From positions 1 through 5,169 of the forward strand of contig JAZRVD010000243.1 in the NCBI GenBank assembly GCA_045598945.1: 5,169 nucleotides of DNA, in the 5' to 3' direction. The DNA is from Colimorpha sp045598945 (GTDB lineage: Bacteria > Bacteroidota > Bacteroidia > Bacteroidales > P3). The position numbers and the translations under genes were made by a program. Of this stretch, positions 1 to 5,169 are shown in pieces (within the stretch, counting starts at the first letter, position 1; every line of letters starts with the position of its first letter). A model generated the notes under the pieces. It ran no database searches. It was not told the DNA's origin and worked only from the letters and a program-made list of their open reading frames with translations.

Positions 1-330
1 GATTGGGGCAAAAGTCGTCCGAAAAAGTGTAAAGATTGAGGTAAAAGTCGTCCGAAAAAGTGTAGGGATTAAAGCAAAAGTCGTCCGAAAAAGTGTAGAG
101 ATTGGGGCAAAAGTCGTCCGAAAAAGTGTAGAGATTGAGACAAAAGTCGTCCGAAAAAGTGTAAAGATTGAGGTAAAAGTCGTCCGAAAAAGTGTAGAGA
201 TTGAGGCAAAAGTCGTCCGAAAAAGTGTAGAGATTGGGACAAAAGTCGTCCGAAAAAGTGTAAAGACTGAGGTAAAAGTCGTCCGAAAAAGTGTATATTT
301 GCAAGCGAAAGTCATCCGAAAAAGTGTATC
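1..330. repeat. Tandem array of ten 33-bp units upstream of the ATPase gene
   Basis: Ten head-to-tail units of exactly 33 bp start at 1, 34, 67, 100, 133, 166, 199, 232, 265 and 298. Bases 10-31 of the unit (22 bp, containing AGTCGTCCGAAAAAGTG) are identical in units 1-9. Unit 10 has two transitions in that core (G for A at its first base, CATCC for CGTCC). The remaining 11 bp, from base 32 through base 9 of the next unit, vary but differ almost only by A/G or C/T changes in units 1-9. One transversion occurs, at the end of unit 9. Unit 10 has a different spacer and is the boundary copy. The array is cut by the left edge, so its full length is unknown. No gene is confidently called in it, although plus frame 2 and a minus-strand frame read through it without stops. 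It could be a VNTR, a protein-binding array, or a repetitive coding sequence. Confidence 0.95.
294..301 (+). promoter_or_regulatory. Possible -7 promoter element for the ATPase gene
   Basis: TATATTTG matches the Bacteroidetes -7 consensus TAnnTTTG exactly and lies 46 bp before the ATG at 348. It is created only at the junction of units 9 and 10; other junctions read GTAGAGATTG or GTAAAGATTG. No TTTG is visible about 19-22 bp upstream, where the -33 element should be, because that stretch is array core. The call is therefore weak. Confidence 0.3.
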
Positions 331-347
331 AACAAAAACAGAAAGCC

Positions 348-1667
348 ATGTATAACAGAAAAATAGAAGCAATCCTACTGGAATGGAAAGAAACACAAAA
401 CCACACACCACTTGTAATAAAAGGGGTACGACAGTGTGGAAAAACAAGTTCGGCATTAGCTTTTGCAAAAAAAAATTACAAACACGTTATATACATCGAC
501 TTTCACAAGCACAACGAACTGATAGAAATTTTCAATGGCTCATTAGACATTGACAATATAACATTCATGATTTCCGCCAACATTCCAAATGCAAAATTTG
601 AGCCACATAATACATGTATTATTTTTGACGAATTGCAAGAATGTCCGAGAGCACGAACATCACTCAAATATTTTCATCTTGACGGCAGATATGACATAAT
701 ATGCACTGGGTCACTATTAGGAGTCAGTGGATACAAGAACGAAAAAAGTGCGCCTACTCCCGTAGGCTTTGAGCATATAGTAAACATGTATCCCATGGAT
801 TTTGAAGAATGGCTATGGGCCAATGACATACAGCCAGATGTTATAGATATATTGAGAGACCATCTGAACAAAGAGAAACCGATACCAGAACCACTTCACA
901 GCAAACTAAGAAAATTAATGTTGCAATACATCGTTATTGGAGGGATGCCAGCCGCAGTACAGACCTTTTTTAACACACACAACATCAACCAAGTGGCATC
1001 AGTACAACGGAGCATAATATCAGAATATAAAGACGATATGATAAAATATGCCCAGACACCCGACAAGTCTAAAATACGAGAATGTTTTGAGTCGATACCG
1101 TCACAACTTAGCAAAGAAAACAAGAAATTCTCATATTCCAATGTACGCAAAAACGGTAGGAGCAAAGACTACATAGGCTGCCTGCAATGGATTGAAGATG
1201 CAGGAATGATACGCCGATGCTACAACCTACAAACACCTGAACTACCATTAGAAGGCAATTACCTCCGAGAATGTTTTAAGGTATATATGGCAGACACAGG
1301 ACTATTTGTAAGCATGCTTGACGATGGGTCGCAAGCAGACATACTGCAAGGCAAGCTATACACCTACAAAGGTGCTATATTTGAAAACGCTCTTGCTGAC
1401 ATCCTCGGCAAGATGAATAGAAACCTATATTATTTTCGCAAAACAGACAGTTTAGAAATTGACTTTTTTATACGATATAACGGCGATTGCACTCCTTTGG
1501 AGTGCAAAGCTACGACAGGCAACACCAAATCGCTACAGACCATTTTGAAGAACACAGACAAATACCATATATCCCACGCCTTGAAGGTTGGCGACTACAA
1601 TATAGGACGCAAAGACAAGATTCTCACACTACCTTTCTACATGACATTTTTGCTCACAAACAAATAA
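348..1667 (+). CDS. AAA_14/DUF4143-family ATP-binding protein
   Basis: A 439-residue P-loop ATPase of the widespread AAA_14 plus DUF4143 type, whose biological role is not established. The N-terminal ATPase has a Walker A motif GVRQCGKT at residues 26-33, a Walker B motif CIIFDE at 90-95 and a sensor-like CTGSLLG at 119-125. The middle and C-terminal parts carry DUF4143-like motifs: YIVIGGMPAAVQTF around 194-207 and YMADTGLF at 313-320. The tail has a PD-(D/E)XK-like pattern: E346 in AIFEN, D372 in LEIDFF, and E385-x-K387 in LECKA. Length fits the family. The start at 348 is chosen because the in-frame GTG at 291 lies inside the last array units and its extra 19 residues are only translated repeat. 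No clear Shine-Dalgarno is present. The coding strand is A-rich and looks more AT-rich than hutH, which would fit an accessory gene. The repeat array lies immediately upstream and a strong terminator follows. Nuclease activity is unproven; related proteins may use this fold for binding only. Confidence 0.9.
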   Translation: MYNRKIEAILLEWKETQNHTPLVIKGVRQCGKTSSALAFAKKNYKHVIYIDFHKHNELIEIFNGSLDIDNITFMISANIPNAKFEPHNTCIIFDELQECPRARTSLKYFHLDGRYDIICTGSLLGVSGYKNEKSAPTPVGFEHIVNMYPMDFEEWLWANDIQPDVIDILRDHLNKEKPIPEPLHSKLRKLMLQYIVIGGMPAAVQTFFNTHNINQVASVQRSIISEYKDDMIKYAQTPDKSKIRECFESIPSQLSKENKKFSYSNVRKNGRSKDYIGCLQWIEDAGMIRRCYNLQTPELPLEGNYLRECFKVYMADTGLFVSMLDDGSQADILQGKLYTYKGAIFENALADILGKMNRNLYYFRKTDSLEIDFFIRYNGDCTPLECKATTGNTKSLQTILKNTDKYHISHALKVGDYNIGRKDKILTLPFYMTFLLTNK

Positions 1668-1679
1668 CTTACCACTTAC

Positions 1680-1721
1680 AAAACAAGTCGCTCAGCATAC
1701 TACTACTAAGCGACTTGTTTT
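1680..1721 (+). terminator. Rho-independent terminator between convergent genes
   Basis: A perfect 13-bp inverted repeat (1680-1692 with 1709-1721, arm containing ACAAGTCGCT) encloses a 16-nt loop. On the plus strand it is followed directly by a T-rich tract (TTTATTTTATT). It starts 12 bp after the ATPase stop. On the minus strand the same hairpin follows the hutH stop by 17 bp, but its tail is only TTTTGT. It should therefore work well for the ATPase transcript and perhaps also, less strongly, for the hutH side. Confidence 0.9.
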
Positions 1722-1738
1722 TTTATTTTATTAGCACT

Positions 1739-3220
1739 TTATAAACTTTGCAAAAACGATATGCTCTTGTGAATAAATGTGTACATCACTTGATCTTCGT
1801 CGACAAAAGGCACAACCTTGCGATATTTTGAGACGAGGTCTTCGACAATAGGACTACTTTTCAATGGACGGCGGAACTCAAGCGCTTGAGCGGCGTTGAA
1901 AAGCTCAACGGCAAGAATACGTTCAACATTTTGAATCACCTTGTAGCACTTAGTGGCTGCATTAGCACCCATGCTAACGAGATCCTCCTGATTTTGGCTG
2001 CTGGGTATACTATCAACAGAGGCTGGAGTAGCAAGCTGCTTATTTTGACTTGCCACGCTGGCAGCCGCATATTGAGGTATCATAAAACCACTATTAACAC
2101 CTGGCTTGGCCACCAAGAAAGAAGGAAGAGAGCGCTTGGCATCGATAAGCTGATAGGTACGACGTTCACTAATACTACCCAATTCAGAAAGTGCGATAGC
2201 GAGGAAGTCAAGAACGAGAGCAAGTGGCTCACCATGAAAATGACCACCACTAATTACCATATCCTCATCAGGAAGGACGATAGGATTATCGGTAGTACTA
2301 TTTATTTCAGTCTCTATAACAGAAGCCACATAAGCAAAGGTGTCCTTTGCTGCGCCATGTACCTGAGGAGCGCAGCGGAAGCTGTAAGGATCTTGTACAT
2401 GAGCTTTGTGTTGCTTGATAATCTCACTACCTTCAAGGTTGCGACGTACATTGGCGGCAGTCTGCAGCTGACCTTTGTGTGGACGCACAAGGTGCAAAGC
2501 CTCATAGAAAGGCTCTATACGACCGTCGAAGGCATCGAGGCTAAGCGATAGAACAAGATCAGCCTGCTGGCTGAGGCGCTGGGCATAAAGGATGCACCAG
2601 ACAGCGTATGCACTCATAAATTGAGTACCGTTAAGCAATGCAAGTCCCTCTTTGCTTTGCAAGGTGATAGGCATCCACCCCAACTCAGTATAAACCTCTT
2701 TTACATCTTTGCGAACGCCTTTATAATATACATCACCCATACCAAGAATGGCTGGCAACATAAGATTGGCGAGCGGACATAAGTCGCCACTGGCACCCAA
2801 CGAGCCTTGTTGATAAACGACAGGCAAGACGTCATTGTTGTAACAATCTATGAGGCGCTGAACCGTCTGCAACTGAGCGCCACTATAGCCAAAGCTAAGA
2901 TTTTGAGCCTTGAGAAAGAGCATTAGCCGGACGACATCTTGTGGTACTTCATCACCCATGCCGCAAGCGTGGCTCATAACGAGATTTTTTTGGAGCTGGC
3001 TGAGTTGTTCTTTGCTGATGCTAATATTACATAGCGAGCCGAAACCAGTTGTAACACCATAGATAGGCTCCTTCTGGGTTTCCATCTTGACATCAAGATA
3101 GTTGCGACACTTGGTGATGCGAGACTTGGCGTCGTCGGATAGTGCCAGCTGCACATGATTATCGATAATATCCTTAACACGAGCAAGAGTAAGACGCTCG
3201 GAGGAGATATAATGTATCAT
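1739..3220 (-). CDS. hutH: Histidine ammonia-lyase
   Basis: A 493-residue cytoplasmic lyase that removes ammonia from L-histidine to give urocanate, the first step of histidine degradation. The signature GSLGASGDLCPLANL at 139-153 includes Ala143-Ser144-Gly145, which cyclise to the MIO electrophile. Other active-site positions of the family are present: Y54 (YGVTTGFG), H84 (MSHACGMG), N197 (LLNGTQ), Y279 and R282 (VQDPYSFRC), F328 (SGGHFHGEP) and E412 (NQEDLVSMG). The SH pair at 83-84, QDPYS and SGGxFH favour a histidine substrate over tyrosine or phenylalanine. The usual NQEDH is NQEDL here (L414). The protein is slightly shorter than the roughly 510-residue proteobacterial enzymes, at the C-terminus. 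The ATG at 3220 is the only reasonable start. It lies 24 bp after the zinc-ribbon gene on the same strand, so the two are probably cotranscribed. No hutU, hutI or ftcD lies in the window. Confidence 0.93.
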   Translation of the reverse strand: MIHYISSERLTLARVKDIIDNHVQLALSDDAKSRITKCRNYLDVKMETQKEPIYGVTTGFGSLCNISISKEQLSQLQKNLVMSHACGMGDEVPQDVVRLMLFLKAQNLSFGYSGAQLQTVQRLIDCYNNDVLPVVYQQGSLGASGDLCPLANLMLPAILGMGDVYYKGVRKDVKEVYTELGWMPITLQSKEGLALLNGTQFMSAYAVWCILYAQRLSQQADLVLSLSLDAFDGRIEPFYEALHLVRPHKGQLQTAANVRRNLEGSEIIKQHKAHVQDPYSFRCAPQVHGAAKDTFAYVASVIETEINSTTDNPIVLPDEDMVISGGHFHGEPLALVLDFLAIALSELGSISERRTYQLIDAKRSLPSFLVAKPGVNSGFMIPQYAAASVASQNKQLATPASVDSIPSSQNQEDLVSMGANAATKCYKVIQNVERILAVELFNAAQALEFRRPLKSSPIVEDLVSKYRKVVPFVDEDQVMYTFIHKSISFLQSL

Positions 3221-3244
3221 ACCTTATTATTTAGAGATATAAAC

Positions 3245-4069
3245 TTATTTTTTTAGATTTTCGTGGGCCTTATTGGCTATGTCGTCGTCGACAAGAATAC
3301 GACCACAATGCTCGCATACGATAACCTTCTTGTGCATCTTAATTTCAGTCTGACGTTGTGGAGGTATCTTGCTAAAGCAACCGCCACAGGCGTCACGATC
3401 GATAGTAACAACACCAAGACCATTACGGGCGGCTTTACGCAAACGCTTATAGGCTTTAAGGTAGTACTCCTCTATATACTGTTCCTGTTCTATCGACATT
3501 GCACGTAGACGTTCCTCATCTTTCTGAGTCTCACTGACAATGTCTTCAAGTTCTTTTTCTCTTACAACCAAATCAGCACGAAGCATTTCCAACTCTTCGG
3601 TAGCTTTCTTGATTTCCTTTTTCTTTTCTTCTATGCAAACGGTAGCCTCTCTGATTTTTTTTTCGCGATACTCAATATCGGTTTTCTTAAAATCGACCTC
3701 TCTGCCAAGGGCCGCGAACTCGCGATTGTTTCTTGCACTATTGTTCTGTTGTTCTTCAAACTTTTTAATTTCAGACAGGTCTACTTTCTTTTCGTTTTCA
3801 TGCATCGCAATCTCCAAACTCTTTTCCTTAATTTCTTTTTCCAACTTTTCGATGCGTGTCTGCTTTCCAGCTATCTCGTCTTTACAGTCCTCAATAGTAT
3901 GAGGCAACTCGCCACGAATGAGACATATCTTGTCAATCTCGGTATCAACACATTGCAACGTATAAAGAGCAACAAGACGCTTTTCTACAGCGACATCCAC
4001 ATCAAGTTGTGGTACAGTTATGGGAGCTTCTTCCTGCTCTACCTTCTTAGTGACAGTTTTTTTTGCCAT
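3245..4069 (-). CDS. C4-type zinc-ribbon coiled-coil protein (COG1579 family)
   Basis: A 274-residue protein. Residues 1-20 are a Lys/Glu-rich extension. Residues of about 30-205 form a long, highly charged coiled-coil hairpin with the family signature NNREFAALGREVDFKK at 114-129. The C-terminus is a four-cysteine zinc ribbon: C228-GG-C231 and C252-EH-C255, with the GCFSKIPPQ loop after the first pair. This is the fold of Helicobacter HP0958 and Chlamydia CT398, thought to act as a scaffold or nucleic-acid-binding protein. HP0958 works in flagellar regulation, which is unlikely to carry over to a Bacteroidetes, so the role here is unknown. It lies 58 bp downstream of the Nif3 gene and 24 bp upstream of hutH, in one apparent operon. 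The coding strand contains a run of nine A's (complement of 3655-3663), a possible slippage site but with no sign of a frameshift. Confidence 0.9.
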   Translation of the reverse strand: MAKKTVTKKVEQEEAPITVPQLDVDVAVEKRLVALYTLQCVDTEIDKICLIRGELPHTIEDCKDEIAGKQTRIEKLEKEIKEKSLEIAMHENEKKVDLSEIKKFEEQQNNSARNNREFAALGREVDFKKTDIEYREKKIREATVCIEEKKKEIKKATEELEMLRADLVVREKELEDIVSETQKDEERLRAMSIEQEQYIEEYYLKAYKRLRKAARNGLGVVTIDRDACGGCFSKIPPQRQTEIKMHKKVIVCEHCGRILVDDDIANKAHENLKK

Positions 4070-4127
4070 AGTATCGTTATTAAATGATTATAAACATACA
4101 AAAGAAAGTCGCCAAACCGCCAACAAG

Positions 4128-4910
4128 CTATAAATAAAACACATAGCTATTCATTGCGGTCGATATACGGCACACAAATGTACTAAACTTTTCTGAAATA
4201 GCGGAAAAAATTACCTCTTTTGCGAATTGTTCAGTTTCAAAATGTCCTGCATCAACAAGTATTATCCGTTCTTCAGCTTGTTGAAAATCATGATATTTCA
4301 AATCGCTGGTAATAAAAATATCAGCATTAGCGGTGATAGCATCAGACAGCAAGAAACCGCCCGCCCCTCCACATATCGCCACACGAGATATTTGCTGTCG
4401 ACATGGAGCCGATATACGCAAACAGGGAATATTCAATGTACGTTTAACGAATAAAACGAATGATTCAAAGGGCATTGGAACAGGCAATTCGCCAACCATG
4501 CCAGCACCAACGTCTTCTCGGCCAAAAGCGGGACTAAGTATACGACACTGTGTAAGCCCCAGCCGCTGCGACAAAATACCATTAACTCCTTGAGACAAGT
4601 TATCAAGATTGGTATGAGCTGCGTATACGGCTATATTGTTTTGTATTAGCTTGTATAACATACGGCCTGTAAGGTTAGCAGTAGTGATACGCTTTACCCC
4701 CCTGAAGATAAGAGGGTGATGTGTAACAATCATATTACAATGATTGTCGATACACTCATCAATGACTGCTGGCGTAACATCCAACGCCACCAGCACTCCT
4801 TGGCATGTGCAATCCTGGTTGCCGACCAAGAAGCCAGCATTATCATACTCTTCTTGATATTCAGGATGAAAAACATCATCGAGATACTGCACAACGTCTT
4901 TTATAAGCAT
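4128..4910 (-). CDS. Nif3-like dinuclear metal-centre protein (DUF34/NIF3)
   Basis: A 260-residue member of the NIF3 family, usually annotated as a GTP cyclohydrolase I type 2 homolog; its true reaction is unsettled. Expected metal ligands are present: H64-H65 in VTHHPLIF, D103 in HTNLDN, and H223 plus E227 in AGHFETEQ. The conserved N-terminal YDNAGFLVG is at 22-30 and GGAGG at 181-185. At 260 residues it is the short form without the central insertion domain. The ATG at 4910 is chosen because MLIKDVVQYL fits the family N-terminus and sits about 22 nt below the predicted transcription start. The ATG at 4922 would add four residues and leave almost no leader. The open frame further upstream (to 5081) crosses the promoter and is not coding. 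It is first of three genes, followed by the zinc-ribbon protein after 58 bp. Confidence 0.92.
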   Translation of the reverse strand: MLIKDVVQYLDDVFHPEYQEEYDNAGFLVGNQDCTCQGVLVALDVTPAVIDECIDNHCNMIVTHHPLIFRGVKRITTANLTGRMLYKLIQNNIAVYAAHTNLDNLSQGVNGILSQRLGLTQCRILSPAFGREDVGAGMVGELPVPMPFESFVLFVKRTLNIPCLRISAPCRQQISRVAICGGAGGFLLSDAITANADIFITSDLKYHDFQQAEERIILVDAGHFETEQFAKEVIFSAISEKFSTFVCRISTAMNSYVFYL

Positions 4911-4936
4911 ATTATTTATCATTAAGGTTAAAAATG

Positions 4937-4967
4937 CAAAATTATAAAAAAAATGCAGATTTGCAAA
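4937..4967 (-). promoter_or_regulatory. Bacteroidetes-type promoter for the nif3-zinc ribbon-hutH unit
   Basis: Read on the minus strand, TTTG (4967-4964) is followed after exactly 19 bp by TAATTTTG (4944-4937). Together they match the Bacteroidetes primary-sigma consensus TTTG-N19to22-TAnnTTTG. The predicted transcription start is near 4931-4933, giving a leader of about 22 nt to the ATG at 4910. No equally good promoter is visible in the 58-bp or 24-bp gaps downstream, which supports one three-gene transcript. Confidence 0.75.
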
Positions 4968-4976
4968 AAAACAAAC

Positions 4977-5069
4977 TGACACATCTGCCACTCTGCCACA
5001 CCACGACTGCCAAATAGCAAACACAGGGAAAGCGACAATGACAAAATGACACATGGAAGCATTTTGGCA
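4977..5069 (+). promoter_or_regulatory. Cluster of TGNCA pentamers upstream of the groES start
   Basis: Seven TGNCA words fall in 93 bp, all in the same orientation: TGACA at 4977, 5039 and 5047; TGCCA at 4986, 4994 and 5008; TGGCA at 5065. Two pairs are spaced exactly 8 bp start to start (4986/4994 and 5039/5047). The last word overlaps the possible -33 region of the plus-strand gene. Such clustering upstream of a chaperone gene suggests regulatory sites, but no regulator can be named from the sequence. Confidence 0.35.
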
Positions 5070-5092
5070 CAAAAATAACATAAATATTTATG
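5063..5092 (+). promoter_or_regulatory. Possible promoter for the groES-like gene
   Basis: TTTG at 5063-5066 is followed after 18 bp by TATTTATG at 5085-5092, one mismatch from TAnnTTTG. The spacing is one base short of the usual 19. This would give a leader of roughly 50 nt before the ATG at 5150. The -7 element lies within a 16-bp palindrome and the -33 element overlaps a TGGCA word. Confidence 0.35.
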
Positions 5093-5093
5093 T
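5078..5093. repeat. 16-bp perfect palindrome at the possible -7 element
   Basis: ACATAAATATTTATGT is its own reverse complement. It covers the candidate -7 element of the plus-strand gene and could be an operator. It is AT-rich, so one such palindrome in a window this size could also occur by chance. Confidence 0.4.
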
Positions 5094-5149
5094 GTGCAAT
5101 AACGAAGCACAAAGTTCAAAAATAAAACAACCAAAAACATATTACTAAC

Positions 5150-5169
5150 ATGAACATTCAACCATTAGC
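5150..5169 (+). CDS. groS: Start of co-chaperonin GroES (partial, cut by window edge)
   Basis: Only 20 bases are present: an ATG and six further codons reading MNIQPLA, the last codon lacking its third base. Bacteroidetes GroES proteins typically begin MNIKPLADRV, so this matches at six of seven positions. GroES is the 10-kDa lid of the GroEL folding chamber in the cytoplasm, and groEL would be expected just to the right. The unusual upstream region (TGNCA cluster, palindrome) fits a specially regulated gene. The call rests on very few residues and on context. Confidence 0.6.

Noticed and set aside
1..330. CRISPR array
   Set aside because: The intervals between the 22-bp cores are only 11 bp and are near-identical to one another, whereas CRISPR spacers are unrelated and about 30 bp or longer. 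No cas gene is seen.
291..347. Upstream GTG start at 291 for the ATPase
   Set aside because: The 19 added residues are translation of the last array units, including the degenerate unit 10. The ATG at 348 gives the family-like N-terminus MYNRKIEAIL.
467..475. A9 run in the ATPase gene (and another in the zinc-ribbon gene) as programmed frameshift sites
   Set aside because: Both genes continue in one frame with intact family motifs on each side, and A-runs are expected in Lys-rich AT-rich genes.
1731..1738. TTAGCACT as half of a CIRCE element
   Set aside because: It lies between the terminator and the hutH stop, far from any chaperone gene, and has no GAGTGCTAA partner.
1886..2551. 221-codon plus-strand open frame
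   Set aside because: It lies entirely antisense within hutH, whose motifs are complete, and its translation resembles no family I know.
1739..3220. Tyrosine or phenylalanine ammonia-lyase
   Set aside because: S83-H84, VQDPYSFRC, SGGHFHGEP and NQED match histidine ammonia-lyases. The C-terminal EDQVMYTF resembles some Bacteroidetes tyrosine ammonia-lyases, but the pocket residues outweigh it.
5065..5080. Sigma-54 promoter TGGCAC-N5-TAACA
   Set aside because: The -24 half is good, but the -12 half reads TAACA instead of TTGCA and lacks the essential GC dinucleotide.
4928..5161. 77-codon minus-strand open frame, and the N-terminal extension of nif3 to 5081
   Set aside because: Both run through the nif3 promoter and the divergent regulatory region. 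Their translations show no family signature, and nif3 is complete from 4910.

Overview
The window looks like a low-to-moderate GC Bacteroidales chromosome, probably Prevotella or a relative. Three things point there. An almost ideal Bacteroidetes promoter (TTTG-N19-TAATTTTG) precedes the Nif3 gene. Recognisable Shine-Dalgarno sites are missing at the starts. The protein families match that group: an AAA_14/DUF4143 ATPase, a C4 zinc-ribbon coiled-coil protein, and a GroES beginning MNIQPLA. The genus is inference.

Layout, left to right. Positions 1-330 are ten head-to-tail copies of a 33-bp unit, and the array runs off the left edge. It leads directly into a plus-strand gene (348-1667) for an AAA_14/DUF4143 ATPase with a PD-(D/E)XK-like C-terminal signature. 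That gene ends in a strong hairpin terminator (1680-1721), which also lies downstream of the convergent minus-strand genes. Positions 4910 down to 1739 carry three minus-strand genes, apparently one transcription unit: a Nif3/DUF34 dinuclear-metal protein, a C4-type zinc-ribbon coiled-coil protein (COG1579 family), and histidine ammonia-lyase (hutH). Gaps are 58 bp and 24 bp. Positions 4911-5149 are a divergent regulatory region. It holds the Nif3 promoter on the minus strand, a cluster of TGNCA pentamers, a 16-bp palindrome, and a possible promoter for a plus-strand gene starting at 5150. Only the first seven codons of that gene are present, and they match the N-terminus of GroES.

How the parts fit. 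The right part (nif3, zinc ribbon, hutH, groES) looks like core housekeeping sequence, although hutH has none of the other histidine-degradation genes beside it here. The left part (array plus ATPase) looks like an accessory module. The most unusual structure is the array: a 22-bp core is invariant in nine successive copies, while the 11 bp between cores vary almost only by transitions. The last, diverged copy abuts the ATPase gene. Array and ATPase may form a unit, but its function cannot be read from this window.
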